Shown: piece after piece, positions 41,201 to 54,900 of the stretch | Layout of the letters: the number at the start of each line of letters is the position of its first letter | Numbering within the stretch: position 1 is the first letter of the stretch | DNA from: Penelope pileata | Taxonomy: Eukaryota; Chordata; Aves; Galliformes; Cracidae | DNA: 64,000 nucleotides | NCBI GenBank assembly: GCA_013396635.1 | Contig: WBMW01003139.1 | Location: 111,761 to 175,760 of the forward strand | Direction of reading: 5' to 3' | Translations under genes and position numbers: made by a program | The notes under the pieces: model-generated | Database searches by the model: none | What the model was told of the DNA's origin: nothing | The model's input: only the letters and a program-made list of their open reading frames with translations

Positions 41201-44200
41201 ACAAGAGCAAGTGCCCCATCCTCACCCTCTTTCAGATCAGGCCCCCTCCACACTGATCTGGCAGCACAGAAAACTTCAGAGCAGACATGCGACACTGCCA
41301 GGACAACAGACAGAACCTTTGCTGCAAAGCAAAACAGATCTTGTGCTTTTCTGTCACCCACTAGGAGACAGCATCCTTGCTTCAGAACTGAAAATGCTTT
41401 GCACCCTCTAAAAACATTCTGCCTGAGGAATGCCTTACTCCCAACCATCCCGACTGTCCAGAGTCCTGTGGAGGGGCTCAGACAATGAAGGAACTCCAAA
41501 AGAATAAACATGAACTCACTTTTGCTTCAATTCAGCAGATGTGTAAAGTGAAAAAGATTATGGAAAATGTGGAAAATGAACAAGCACAGGAAAGAAGTGA
41601 CCAAGTGTTACTGCAGTGATCACAGAGCTAGTTAGTCCTAGTTAGAAAAACTTGTATTTCAGGAGCTAACTCGGACATCTACATGTTCTCCCATAGTTTC
41701 TCTGGTGTCTAACCAAGGCTGGTCACACTGCAACCTTCCTCAAGGGAGGCAGCAGCTAACTCCCAGCTCCTAGGACACACAGCACCACACGCGATGTGAC
41801 GTGAACCATCATCCTTGGCAGCAACAAGAACTGCACGCTGTGCAGAGCGGCTCATCCCCACAGGATGTCAGCAACCCAAGACCATCTGACCATGGACACT
41901 CACATCAAACTTCTGTCGCACTGAAGAAATCTTTTTCTTTCCTTTGGGTTTTCCAGGTTTAGTTGCAGAGCCACCTGGCCAGGGCAGAGATCCAGCACCT
42001 TCTGTAAATTGCAAAGAAAGAAGTTGGTCAGGTGTCACTGATTTAGGGTCAGGATGACACTGCACATGCCCTTAGCATTTGTCCCCCAGCTAAGCCTCAA
42101 CTCCAGACCAAGAACCATGAGAGAAAGAACTTCTTGTGCCAGGCCTCTTCTGGCAATCCACCCCCTCCTTTGGCAGCCCCTTCTCAGACCCACTCACGCT
42201 GCAGCTCTGGGCTGCATTTCTCACAACCCCAACCTTAACCCAAACCCAGCAGCCACGACCCAAAGGAAGGAGTTCCTTGGGAATAACCCTTGTTGGCAGC
42301 CTTTCCCTTCATTGATCTCTTGCCAGGCTGATGTGCTCATCGCCCTTCTTAAAGTACAAATTCCTGCCCCAACACAAGTCAATGATGACTGCCTCCAAGC
42401 AAAGTCCCAAGAAGGAACAAGCCCCTTGTTCCACCAGGTGACAGCCCGTGCATGCCTGGAGGGGCACGCTCCCACCACCTGCTCCCAGACGTGGTCAGAT
42501 GCTGACCAGCAGGACAGAGCCATGTGGCCTCCCCACCTGCCTTCCCAGTTTCCCATCAGCAATAGCAACCCTTGTCATGGACTCTTGTTAAACATAAGGC
42601 TGACTGTTCACGTTACACCAAAGGGGAAAGCAGAGGCTGCAAAGGCTGCTGGGTCCAGGAACAGGGTGACACCTGTGTGGGACACTGAGCATGTGACTGG
42701 CAAGCTGCCGAAGACTGAGCAGCACCAATACATCACTTCTCTTTGGCTCAGAAATCCACCATATGCTCTTTGATGGGAAAAGCTACAGCAGGTCAAACCA
42801 CATCCCACAGTCACATGGCTCTTGGCAAGGACAGCCTAGCTGGGTTCCCACAGACAGGTTTACAGGATCTGCCCACAGCTCCTGCACACAATTCCTCGGG
42901 GTATGCTGCAGCCTCAGACATCCTTGCAGGGGCCGGCTGTGCGCTTGGTGACCGTGAACAAGCAGTGCCTGCTGCAACCACAGGTCTGGACAGCCCTCTG
43001 GTGGCCATGCAGGCAGCCACTGCATCATGGCAGCAGCACTCTCCCGCAGCTCCGCACAGAACAGCACACTTGTCCTCTCCAGCTCTGAGCTGTCCCTGCC
43101 CAGCTCCAGAAGCTCAGAGCGCTCGGCCCTGAAGCAGAGGACTGCTGCCAGGTAGAGCTGACAGCAGCCCTGCGAGGCCTTGGCTGTTCCCTGGCCATAT
43201 CTGAACCAAGGACAGCATTTGCCATTTCCTCCCCAAGCAGACAAGAAGTCACAGCAGCCATCCCACGACTCGGCAGCCGCAGGACACATCTGCTGAGCAC
43301 AGCAAACTCAGCCAGTTCCGTCCCAGCCTCACGCCAACCTGAGCATTTACCATGGGCTCCTGCCTCTACGATTAATTAGCTGTTATCAGGAATCCATAAA
43401 TACAGTCAAACTACAGCCCTGTTTCCAGGGCATGTGGCTAGCTGCAAGTCCTTGGCTACGTGTAGTTTCACACGCTCATCGCTGGAGCAAAAGCACCAGG
43501 TCCTCTGCCATGGAAAGTTTCTAAATGTGACTTTAAGGATCAGGCTGAAATATTCAGATGAAGCTTAGGAGTGGTCAGCAGTTAAGATGAGGTTAGAAGC
43601 AGCCTAAACATACAGAGATGGCATTCTGTCCTCCTTAAAAGTGTTTACCTACATCCAATTAGGGAGTTGAAAACCACCACTCTACAGCAAAACTTGTCCA
43701 AATCCAACACTCCACTGTAGGTAATTAAAAGGTCAAGAGACCCTCTCCAGAAATCATGAAGCTGGTGACTACTTGTCACTGCAGCAGAGAGCCTAACGAG
43801 GGGCGTGGGAAAACACCACTGGACAATCACATCAAGGGCCACTCTCACCCTTCAAAGTCTCAGGACATACAGTTTAGGACCTATCAGAGACGATGTTTCC
43901 ATCCCCACCAGGTGCTTTGCTCTTCACAAAGAAGCCATCGCTCCCCTCCTCCTGTCCAGATGCAGGTCAGAGCCCTTCCACAGGAGGGGAGCACGGGGTG
44001 TGCTAAGGACACACATTTTAACACCCCTAACTTGCAGCCCTACCCCACTGCACAGCCTTCTGAGCTAGTAACAGTAACTTTGGAACCACATGGCAACTGA
44101 ATTTAGTCTTGGACAGTAGGCCTGGAAGATGCTACTTGATTGAATCCAGCCTGTGCACACTTACCAGAAACCGAGCTTTAAACAACAGGAAATCGCATTC

Positions 44201-47200
44201 TGCTGTTTTATTCCCCATTACAAAGAGCCTAGGGCAGAGCTATTTTGGCTCCTTTTCTAGGTTTTCATATTAACAAGCCTAGCTAGCACTAGATGAAGAA
44301 AGCAAAATTTCCCTCCTGTATTCTAAGAAAACCAGCATATGCCTTCCTGGCCACAAACGACAAGGCTGGGTTGGCTCAGGCATGATATTTCAGAGATGTC
44401 TGCATCTTTTTATTTCATCTTGATAGCAGGAGAATTAATGTTAACAAGCCACAGCACCGGCTGCTGATATGCCTTCAAAGATAAGCAACAGTCAAATGTG
44501 TTTTCCTTTGTCCCTGCTGCGGTGACAGCAGCAGGCAGTGCACAGAGTGTACCCCAGTATTCCTGACGTGCTGCATCAGCACAGCAGGGGAGGAGAGGAC
44601 AGACAGACGCAGCAGGGCAGAGCAGCCAGGCACAGAAAGGAGCCATTCCTCATTTGCAGGAGCAGGGGTTTAATCCAATACATTCTGCTGACCTTCCTCT
44701 GGCTACAAGTGACACTCCTGATTTCTTCCTTCTGCCCTTTCAGCTCTCTGGGGAGCAGTGGAACACGAGCGACCTGAGCCCGTTGCTCACAAGTGGGGAT
44801 CCTTCAAGCAAAGCCTGTGGGTAACACTGATGTGTAATCTTGGTGTCCTAGCAAGAGTTCTAGCGCTCTGAACCATCTCCTCGTTGGCTCAAGGTTACTA
44901 CTGAACAAATCCTCACATCACTAACTCAAGTGCTTGCAATGGTTGAAGTTTTTCCTAGTTAACATTTAGCTAAGAAATGGGGTAACAGCTCCAGTGAGCT
45001 ATGCATTAACTCCAGAAATCCTGCTAACTCGACTGCTTGTATTCACCCATCTATTAAGACAGGATAAGCAAGCCCATGCAAGGTTAGAAAAGGCTTTAAA
45101 CAGGATTTCCTCTTGATGGAAGGAAAAAAAGACACACATGCATAAAAGCACTTCTGAAGACACTGGCAGAGAACAGCAGAGAAGACAGTCTCCCACACTA
45201 TGTAAGCTGCCACTGCCAACCCAAACCCAAGAGGCATTTTCTGGTATTTTACATAGCATATTTCTGGGAAACTCTCTCCCCTCACATACTTCTACAGCTT
45301 CCCAGATACATTGCAGCTGGCTGCCTCTCAGGTATTTATGGGCATCCTTACAAAGAGCACTGCTGGAGTAAGCACCACCACCACCCTCTTTTAGAAGGCC
45401 AGAAGTCAGAGGGGGGATCCCTCAGGATCCTGCTGTGACCTCAGAGGGAGCTGAGCAGGAACCAAAGACCCTGCTCATTCCTCACATCCAGATGGGTGCA
45501 AACCTTCCCCCCCCCCACCCATGACACCACCGAGTCTCAAAAGCCCTGTGTCACACAGGCAGCTGAACTGGGATGGGAAGTTTGCAGGACCAACAGAGCA
45601 AACAGGTGCAGGTGGGAAGCATGAACATCAAGGGTCACACTCACCCAGCCTGCACTTGAACCCAGCTGCAACCACTAATAACAGAAAGCAACACTGGCAT
45701 CAGATGGGCTTCTCTTCATCATGGTTCAGCTGTTACAGTCTCTCCTTTGAAATGCCCTCTGCAAGGTTTCCTATTCCAAACATCACAATCACATCCAACT
45801 GCTGCCTTATGCAGCTCTGAGGACTGAGCCTGCCTGGAAGCACAGGAGCTGCCCAGCTGGGTCACCTCACACTCAGTTACACACTGCCACTGATCTGCAG
45901 AGAAGTCACAGAAAAGAGTTACTCAAGGGCTCTGAAAGTGCACAAGCTCCAATGGGACAGGAGGAAAAGTCCCTGTGAGGACTTGAAACTAAAAGGTTAA
46001 AGTGGGAAATAAGGAGCATGAGACACCTGTGGAGCAGGAGCCCCAGCACAAAGCAGCGTGACACTTAACACGTTGCTTGACAGCTCTGAGAAAAGGGTGA
46101 GTGATGCAGAACTGGTAAAGTTTGCTCCCAAGTCTGAGCTACTCAAGTCAGTAAGAACGAAGCCTGACCAAATGGCTGCAGAAGAGCTGCACACAACTGT
46201 GTGCCAGGCTAAAGCAACACATGGAATTCAATACAGATGAGCACAGCGGTGCACACAGGAACCAACAACCCCGACTTCAGTCACACAGCAATGCCAGGGC
46301 TGCCACCCAAATCCAAGACCTTGGGCTATGACCCACACTCACACCAGCACAGTGCTCAGAACACACCAAACACCAACCGGAGTGAGCACTGCTCCACCCT
46401 TACGTAAAGCTGAAGTGCTCCTGACCCCTGAACAGAGCCAGCAGTGCTCCCCTCCCAGCCCTCCCTCTCCCTTGCTAGTTTAGGCTCAGCTACTCCAGGC
46501 ACTTCTCGCAGGGGAATCGCTGTTCTAGGACCACTGCTGTAGTCCAGCTGTAATCCAAAAGCAAGGGGCAGCAAGACTCAGGCATACTCCTTCCACATTT
46601 CACAAGTGCAGAGAGCTAAAGAGGATGAGTCTGAGACTCGAGAAAAGGCATTTGAAGCTCTGGAGAACACAAACCCAGGTTTTCCTTTTTGTTCAGAGGG
46701 TGGCAGTGTTTCACTAGCCTAGCTGGTACAGTTGAAGCCCAGGTATGATGCAAAAAGCTGTGGGTACCCATGAATTTTGCATTTTTGCTTCCTCCAGCTG
46801 CATCAGGTACTCTAACAACAGGTACTGTCACCTCAAGAACTACTCTCTCAGATCTTTGCTCACCACAACTAGAACAATTTTCTCTCCCTTACCACGCAGC
46901 AGTTTCATATCTTAAACTGCAACTCAGTTGTCCTTCCTATCAGATCTCTAGATTGAGTTCTTTTGAAGATCAAACAGAAAACAGCTTGCCAGACTGACTG
47001 CAGCCATCTGAAATGCTTACAGAGTTCACAGGGTGTAATATCACAGGGACAGGAGGTTGGATTAATTGACCACAGCTCAATTAAGACTCTGCTGTGAGCA
47101 CTCAGTAAGCACTCTTCTATCAGATATGTACTTGATTTCCAGATCAGTCAGGAAAATCCAGCTCCCCAAGCTGCTGTCCCCAAGAGAGAGGGGAACAAAG

Positions 47201-47640
47201 GGGGCACCACCGAGCTCAGGAAACACAGAGGAAGCAGCAAGCAGGGCAGAGCCACAGCAGCACCTCCCATTAACTGCAGTTCTCAGCACTCCTGGCCCGA
47301 CAGACACCCAGCACAGAAACCAACCCAACTCACCACAAAGAGCAACCCAGCAATCCAGCACATGCAGAGCTTTTTTTTTTTTGTTTTTTTTTTAAATGAA
47401 AATGACTCCCCTGAAGCTGATCACTGCTTGGCTACCTTCCTGCCTGGGTGGCAGAAAGAACACAAGCATTCAGGCTCAGGAAACTGAAAGGCCTGGTGCA
47501 ACCCCCCACGCTGCCAATACACCTGGCAACGACTTACTGACTGCTTGCCTCCACAGAGGCCAGCTGGGACTCACCTGGCGCAGACACCAAGATCTGGCAG
47601 CGGGTGAGGATGGCCAGGAGGAAGTCGTTGTGGGAGTGGA
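35219..47640 (-). CDS. TADA1: TADA1 (SAGA subunit Ada1/STAF42), 5' end missing in gap
   Basis: Core subunit of the SAGA histone-acetyltransferase coactivator in the nucleus; its histone-fold region is known to pair with SUPT7L. Six exons are visible: 47575-47640, 41904-42001, 38798-39007, 37483-37634, 36379-36541 and 35219-35371 (stop TAG 35219-35221). All have GT-AG borders and the reading phase is kept across every junction. They encode about 280 residues ending KEGLLLC. Recognisable blocks include SHNDFLLAILTRCQ, GAGSLPWPGG, CSHTMMLPTRGQLEGRM, RRKAYRLRDGHFKYAFGS and NMYDLFEALQ, matching vertebrate TADA1 almost throughout. The human protein is 335 residues, so about 55 N-terminal codons (probably two exons) are absent. 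They were not found in 47,641-47,936 and must lie in the N gap. The first visible exon starts in phase 1. No frameshift or premature stop is seen. Confidence 0.95.
36019..36072 (-). mobile_element. Short CR1 LINE 3' tail fragment
   Basis: The stretch aaggttggaaaagaccactg followed by agatcatctagtccaacc is the well-known inverted CR1 3' end. About 50 bases survive, inside the last TADA1 intron (35372-36378). Confidence 0.85.
38432..38615 (-). mobile_element. CR1 LINE 3' fragment in a TADA1 intron
   Basis: The plus strand begins tcacagaatcgtttgagttg and continues through the CR1 3' region to ctctgggcaccccgtgcagt. It lies in the intron 37635-38797, sense to TADA1. It is more diverged than the copies at 11.4 and 34.1 kb. 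Confidence 0.9.
39008..41903 (-). other. TADA1 intron between visible exons 2 and 3
   Basis: A 2.9 kb intron with donor gtgagt at 41903 and acceptor gtacatcacag at 39008. It contains a T-run (41061-41070) and nothing else recognised. Confidence 0.85.
45507..45516. repeat. Poly(C) run
   Basis: Ten consecutive C bases, followed by ACCC. Confidence 0.85.
47371..47393. repeat. Poly(T) run
   Basis: Twenty-three bases, all T except one G, about 180 bases downstream of a TADA1 exon on the gene strand. Confidence 0.9.
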
Positions 47641-47936
47641 CTGCACGAAGACAGACAGAGGTTAGGAGAGCATCACACCCACAGGCACCAGCTCACAGCA
47701 TCCTGGAGCAGCTCCCTGCGTCTCCTCACTGCAGTGCCTTCCTCGTGCACTGAGCTACGCATTCCCAATTCAAGGCTTTTTTGCTGTTTTGTTACTTTTT
47801 CCCTTTTCAACTGACCAGACCCTGCTGTTATCACCCTGACAGGACCAGAGAGCCCTGTGGGGCGGTGTCACAGCACACCAGGGCTGCACAGCCGACACAG
47901 CTCCGGGCAGAGGCCCCACCGGCCGCAGTGCCAACC

Positions 47937-48639
47937 NNNNNNNNNNNNNNNNNNNNNNNNNNNNNNNNNNNNNNNNNNNNNNNNNNNNNNNNNNNNNNNN
48001 NNNNNNNNNNNNNNNNNNNNNNNNNNNNNNNNNNNNNNNNNNNNNNNNNNNNNNNNNNNNNNNNNNNNNNNNNNNNNNNNNNNNNNNNNNNNNNNNNNNN
48101 NNNNNNNNNNNNNNNNNNNNNNNNNNNNNNNNNNNNNNNNNNNNNNNNNNNNNNNNNNNNNNNNNNNNNNNNNNNNNNNNNNNNNNNNNNNNNNNNNNNN
48201 NNNNNNNNNNNNNNNNNNNNNNNNNNNNNNNNNNNNNNNNNNNNNNNNNNNNNNNNNNNNNNNNNNNNNNNNNNNNNNNNNNNNNNNNNNNNNNNNNNNN
48301 NNNNNNNNNNNNNNNNNNNNNNNNNNNNNNNNNNNNNNNNNNNNNNNNNNNNNNNNNNNNNNNNNNNNNNNNNNNNNNNNNNNNNNNNNNNNNNNNNNNN
48401 NNNNNNNNNNNNNNNNNNNNNNNNNNNNNNNNNNNNNNNNNNNNNNNNNNNNNNNNNNNNNNNNNNNNNNNNNNNNNNNNNNNNNNNNNNNNNNNNNNNN
48501 NNNNNNNNNNNNNNNNNNNNNNNNNNNNNNNNNNNNNNNNNNNNNNNNNNNNNNNNNNNNNNNNNNNNNNNNNNNNNNNNNNNNNNNNNNNNNNNNNNNN
48601 NNNNNNNNNNNNNNNNNNNNNNNNNNNNNNNNNNNNNNN
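47937..48639. other. Assembly gap (703 N)
   Basis: Unsequenced block between the 5' part of TADA1 and the PRDX6 start. GC-rich bird promoters are often lost from assemblies in this way. The gap should hold the missing TADA1 exons and the promoters of both genes. Any ORF drawn through it is an artefact. Confidence 0.98.
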
Positions 48640-48990
48640 GGGCGCCGATCCGATCTGAGCGGAGCCGATCCCGTACGAGCGGATTGCGTTGGTCCCTCCG
48701 CGCCGCCATGCCGGGGCTGCTGCTGGGTGACGAGGCGCCCAACTTCGAGGCCGACACCACGCAGGGCCGCATCCGCTTCCACGACTTCCTGGGCGACTCG
48801 TGAGCGGCGGGGCCGGGCGGGAAGGGCGCTGAGGAGCGGAGCGTGGGGCCGCGCGGGCTCCGGGAGCGGCCCCCGGGGGCGGCTGGGGGCGGGAGGGCTG
48901 CGGGCAGCTGGAGAGCGACGTGCTGCCCTCGGGGTGGGACAGGGGGGCTGCGGGCTCTCTGCGGCACCCGGCGTGGCTGCCCCGTGCTCC
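48640..48990 (+). promoter_or_regulatory. CpG island at the PRDX6 5' end
   Basis: Very GC- and CpG-rich sequence from the gap edge through exon 1 and the start of intron 1. The visible 5' UTR is at most 68 bases; the promoter itself is probably in the gap. Confidence 0.75.
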
Positions 48991-51900
48991 CTCGCAGGGC
49001 CACGTCACAGCCGTGTGTCTGCACGGAGCAGAACAGCCCCCTCTCGCCCTCACACCTCCTCCTGTTGCTTCCTTGCAGATGGGGCATCCTGTTCTCCCAC
49101 CCGCGGGACTTCACACCCGTCTGCACCACGGAGCTGGGCCGTGCTGCCAAGCTGGCCCCCGAGTTCGCCAAGCGCAAGGTGAAGATGATCGCCCTCTCCA
49201 TCGACAGCGTGCCCGACCACCTCGCCTGGAGCAAGGTACGGCCGCTGGGCTCCGGGGAAGGTCCACGAACAGCCACAAAGCTTCGAGGGTAACGGGGGGC
49301 TGGACAAAGCTCAGGGGCTGTGTTAAAATGGGGAAGGAAGGATGGCAGAAGCCAACAGGTGGTCTTGAAAGGGTGCAGCTTGTGTCCAGGCAGGGAAAGG
49401 GACACAGAGAATGAGCAGGGACACGCTGAACGTAAAGGTACGACTGTGAGCATGTTAAACATGAAACCAGCAGAGGGAAATAGGAAACATGGCAAAGAAA
49501 CAGCTTGCTGAGGGAACTGAAATGAAAACTGCAAACAGTGTCAACAGCAGTGTGCTGCCAGGTAGCGTGACTGCACGCATTGAGGGAGAGAAATGAGTGC
49601 TGAGACAGCGGTGGGCAGGGTGCAGAAATCCCTGAGTCACTACCTGCTTCCTTCCTTGCTCTTAAAGCTGGGGATGGCGTCCCATGTTTTCCAGGAGTCA
49701 GACAGGTATGCAAATGAGAAGTAATAAAGGTAAGGAATTTCCACACACAGACGTTACTTCATGTCTGAGCACCTTTAGAAATTGCCTAATTGCTTACTGC
49801 TTAAGTTGACCTTTGTACCTGAGCAGTGCAGTGCCAGTGTCCCACCAAAACCAGCATACAGATCTCACACTGAGATCTCTGCACTGGTCAGAGTGGCTGA
49901 AACCACCCTCAGATGAGCAGATGACATCCCATTAAATGGAACAGAAAGTTTGGGCTGGGCTTTGTAAGGGCGTCTCATCTCCCGTTCTGTCAGAGCCCTT
50001 TGAAGAACCACACAGATAATGCTGACTGTGACAAAACCTTTGACTTTCCAGGAAGCATTTCAATGAATCAGCTGTGAAAGGGAAGGCTTAACTCTGCAGG
50101 GTGACAGGAGGAGGCACTGAGTTGTGTCAAGGAAGGGAAACAGCGAGCTCCCTTAGAGGGTCTGCAGGGATGTGTGGTGTTCAGCATACTCAGAAAAAAG
50201 GTGAGCAATGAGCTGGCTTCTCTAACGCTACAGAATTATTTAGCATAGCCTCAGGTAAAACGAGAAGTTGCAGAACAGCCTCGTGATGCTGATGGGAGGC
50301 AGAATGGCACGTTTGTAAAACCAGACAGAACAATCACAGAGAAAGTCAGAGGGCAACCATCCAGGCTGCAGTGAGCATGCTGTTAGGCTGGGAGAGGCCT
50401 CAGGGACAGTGGTTTGAAATGTCTGCTCGAATCCTGTCAAAAGAAAAACTCTGAAAGTCCTCCAGAGCAGAAGATGAAATTGGTGAGGATAAATCCATAG
50501 CAGACCAGAGTCTTTCCTGCAGCCTGTGTTTGAAATTGCCCATGACTACAGGAGAACAAGAAAAGCTGCCTGAAGATTTGGGCAGGTTTTCTTCATTGCA
50601 GAGCAACTGGAGCTCTTTTGCATGGGACCGGGCTGTGTCAGGCTGTGACACAAAGAGCTTCACTAGGAGGGCAGCTGTTCAGACCTGATGAGGTGCCACA
50701 ATGGTTCTGCCCAGCCATGGAGCTTGAGCAGAGGTCTTGGTGGCAGCCCTGGTGGCGGGTGCCTCTGAACAAAAGTGGTCTGCATTAAATGATAAGCTGA
50801 GGTCCAGGAGCTGCAGTTTCCTTCACTAGGCATTAGAAGCCCCAGGAATGAGCAAAACTTGGGGCACTTAGACCTCTTCACACAATGTTCCTTTATATTC
50901 CTGTGCTTTCTCTGTGGATGAAGCTCGTTTCATCTGGAGCACTGCCCGTGAGTAAGGAAATGAGCAGGAGGGAAGGCTGAATTTTGCATGAAACAACAAA
51001 AGAAGCCTCTGCTTCTTTGCTGCCAAATTGCAGTGGGCAGATAAGGCCTGGAAAGTTCATAAACTAGGCTGGACAGCTCACGTGACAGCAAAGAACAGTG
51101 CTGTAAACCACAGAGCAGCCATAGCTGCCGCACCACTGTGCCCAACTCTGCTTTGTCACTGCTCTTCTTAGCCACACCTAGCCAAGACCCAGGGGCTTGC
51201 TCCAGGTCTCATAACAAGCCTGTACCTCAGCCAGGGACTGATCCTGCTCTTATGTTTCCCAAGTCTGTGCAATGCTTCTCCAAGAGAAGCTCTTTAAGCA
51301 GGACTAACCGTGGCGTCTGCCCCTACAGCAACAGGCCTGTGCCATCCGGAGAGGTGGTCATCTCCTGAGAGCACAGTGGTTGCTGCAGGGTTGTCTGGCA
51401 GGTGCTGTGCATGTCAGAGGAGGTTTCAGCATTCTCTTTGATTGCTGCTACCTTAGCCCTGGTGAGCTGGGTGAATGCATCACTCTAGTGATGTCTGGTT
51501 TCAGCTTGGGCTCTGGAAAGTTCATAGGGAAGTGAGTAAGTTTTGTGCGTCCCATTGCAAAATAGGGGTGGGGTTTGTAAAGCTGTTTGTACAGAGATTA
51601 CCCGTGTCATGAAAGAAATTACATGCATTTTGTAATGAGCTACGGGCCATAGGATTGGGATATTGCTTTTCAGCTCTCTTCATCCACCAGCCTCCGCTCT
51701 GGAGAGAAGGTGCATGCGTGTCACTGTCTGACTCCCCTCTATAGCCTCGTGCAGCTCCACGGGACATTCAGCGATGGGTTGCCTCTTGGCTTGGCTTTCC
51801 TTCCCTGCTCTGCTTTGGCAGGGCAGCTCTGCAGGAGAACAGAACCAGTTCCTTCCCAAGGCAGGCCTACACACAGCCCAGCAGAGGTGAACAGCCCCTT

Positions 51901-54900
51901 TATGCAGCAATCTGCTGACTCACTAATGCCTGGGGGAGACAGCAAGCGGAGAGAAATGAAACATCCTGCCACGTGCACACCACTTGACCTGCTTGCAGTG
52001 TCCTGAGCAGCTGGGGCAGGTTACAGCCCCCTTCCTGCACCTCCTGCAGCCGGGGGGTGCTGAGGACCAGCACATGGCCTGCCTGCTCTCACTGCCTTCA
52101 GCACACTGAGCAGCAGTGGGCAGTGTCCGGGGGCAGCGTTTCCAGCTCTGCCCTTCCCACATTCCACGTGAGCAGGACCCAGCCTGTTCCCCGTGTTCAA
52201 AGCCCAGAGAAGACAAATTTGTACATGACAGCTGGTACTGTACCACTTGGGTGTGTGGGAGGCTCCTGTAAGTGCTGGAGTCCAGTTTGTTCCCCTGTAA
52301 TATAAAGAGGATGGAAGGAACAGACAGCTCTGTTCTGGGGCAGAAACCTTGGATTAAATTTGCTTTCATGCTGGCAGCTGCTCTGTTCGTGCTGCCTTGA
52401 GCAGGCTTTTCCCAGCCCTCCTGCGGCTCAGCACAACTGGTACGGGTGGTACCACAAACTACAGAGATAACTGGAATGTTTTGGCCAAATCCAGATCGGA
52501 TTCAGAGATGATCAAAATACAGTTTCTGTGTGAAGGAGGCCAAGTTAGGACTAGCACAGGGAGCAATCTCATGAAGTGGTCACAAGGGACTGCAGGCAGT
52601 TGTGGCAGGTGTTGGTTTTCTCGTGTGTCCCAGGCGCTGTTCAGAAAGGAGCACACAGCATCCCAGAACACGCATGCAGATTTCATTCTGTTCTCAGAAG
52701 CTGTCAGTGGCTAAGAGTGGCTAGCTGAATGGAGCTGGTCCTCGCTCAAGACCTGTAACATGTTCAGCACATGAGCTTTATTAGCTCTAGAGCTGCTGCC
52801 TTGCTCTGCAGTGAGAACTCCCTTAAAAGCACAGTTCAGTTCAGGTGTGACTCCAGCACATCTCTCAAGAGTGCTGGAATCACACTGAAACAGGGTTGGA
52901 AGAGGGGACATACCCATTCTCAGAGAAAGGTGGGTAAATCCCCTGGGTCACCAGTGTGGGCGTGTTTGTGTGGCCCCCTCACAGGAGCCTGCTCTGGACA
53001 CGAGGTCTGCCTGCCTGGCCTCTGACCCACAGCGATGACCTGCGTGAGCACACCAGTGGTTTTGTCTCTACAGGACATCAACGCATACAATGGAGATAAA
53101 CCTGAGGAGACTCTCCCCTTCCCCATCATTGCTGATAAGAACCGGGAGCTCGCTGTCAAGCTGGGCATGCTGGACCCAGATGAGCGGGACAAGGACGGCA
53201 TTCCCCTGACTGCTCGTGTGGTGAGTTCCTGGCCCTGGAGCACTGCCTGGCAGCCTCAGCAGCAGGCATCGCCTGCCCTGCTGCCCTGTGTCTGTGGGGC
53301 ACAAAGGCAGGGCAGGTTACCTGCGTGGATGTGACCATATCAGGAGCTAGGTTGGATTCGCTGGGATAGATTCACACCAAGTGCAGCAGGAAGAGGCTGG
53401 CACAGCCCTGTCCTGCTGGCAACAGCTCCATCTTGCTGCTGGCACCAGCTCATCCTTGTGCCTGCCCAAACAGAGAGGGAACATTAAGTCCTTGGTCTGC
53501 TGGACTTTTCCCTCCTGCCCTTCTCTTAGAAGGGCACAGGCTAAGGGGAGGAACTTCAAACAATGTAGCATTAGAAACAGGAGCTCCTAGAGCAAAGACT
53601 GTGTTCCGTGTTCCTGGGAATCAGTTTTTGCTTTAGGAGATACCCATCTCTACTGCCCCAAGCACCTGCAATCAAACAGGACACCTCCCAGGATCGGGAG
53701 GAGTGGGAGGGCTGAGCAGATCCAGCAGGGCAGTAGGAGAAACACCTTCTGCCTGGCCCGTGATAGTGCCCCAGGAACCTGACCCTGTCCTCCCTGTGCT
53801 CAGGTGTTCATATTCGGTCCAGATAAGAAGCTGAAACTCTCCATCCTGTACCCAGCCACGACTGGGAGAAATTTTGATGAGATCCTGAGAGTGGTGGACT
53901 CCCTGCAGCTGACAGCGTACAAGAAGGTTGCTACCCCTGTGGACTGGAAGGTGAGAAGGGGAGCAGAGCTCATGAGCAGAGGAGTCAGAGGTGCAGTGAA
54001 ACATCTACCTGCTTCCCTTGGGAGTCACCCAGGGGTGGGGAGAGCTGCTGTGATCCTGTGATATGGGCTGGATGCCAGCATGAGCTCCAGGGGCGTTGCT
54101 GTCTGGCATCACACAGAGATCTCCCTTCCCTCCCTTCAGTCCTAGGTACCTGCAGATACGGGGCCTGGCCCTTCTGGTTATCAGCGTGGGAGCTCTGGGC
54201 CAAGGCAGGTGTTGCCCTTGTTGACTTGATAGGGGAGAACATTGCCGGTGTCAGGTGCCAGGCCAAGGTCCTCTCAGAGCCAGCAAAGCAGCTGGCACGA
54301 GCACCCCTCCCTGGCTGGCTCGTTGCTCTGCTTCCCTTTGAGCAAGGAATGGCTGGAACGGGCACAGCCCCGCTTTGCCCAGCACGTACACAACCGCAGC
54401 CTAGGCTTGTGGAAAATAACCAGCTAAAGTTGCCTAGTTGCTGCCATCCCTGTGCAGCAGCATTATTTTAAATTCCCAAAAATAGTTTAGGGAGCTGATA
54501 TAAAGCAAGAACAAGCAGGGCAGTCTGCCTGCTTCAGCTAGCCAGCATTACCCTTGGTCAGCCAGAGCTGCCCAGCTCTTGGAGCTGTCCTGCTGGCTTT
54601 GATAGCTGTCACCAAAACAAGCCTGCCTGTTTGGAGCCAGAGGGGATGTGCCTGCTGAAACAGGATGACCCAGAGAAGCACAACTCTTAAGATCATGGAG
54701 TACTTCCAGAAGTACTGTGAGCAGTGTGGAGGCAGCTTTGCCTCCAGCCACGATTTGGGGTCAGCCCACCCCCCGCACCGCCCAGGGAAGCACAGCTTTC
54801 CCCGGGGCTTGGCACACCAGGGGGCAGCCAGCACTGCCTGCACAGGGGCACCTGAGCACTGGGATGGAGGAGCAAGCTGTGCTCCCTGCTGCAGTGCAGA

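Larger units (their letters stand above)
42002..47574 (-). other. TADA1 intron between visible exons 1 and 2
   Basis: A 5.6 kb intron with donor gtgagt at 47574 and acceptor caatttacag at 42002. Inside it are a C run at 45507-45516 and a T run at 47371-47393. A 239-codon plus-strand ORF at 42,054-42,773 has no recognisable content and is not called as a gene. Confidence 0.85.

Noticed and set aside
42054..42773. 239-codon plus-strand ORF inside a TADA1 intron
   Set aside because: No recognisable domain, low-complexity composition, and intronic position with antisense overlap of other ORFs.
47770..49534. Very long ORFs (up to 567 codons) on both strands across 47.8-49.5 kb
   Set aside because: They run through the 703-base N block, which has no stops by definition. 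Only the PRDX6 exons there are real.
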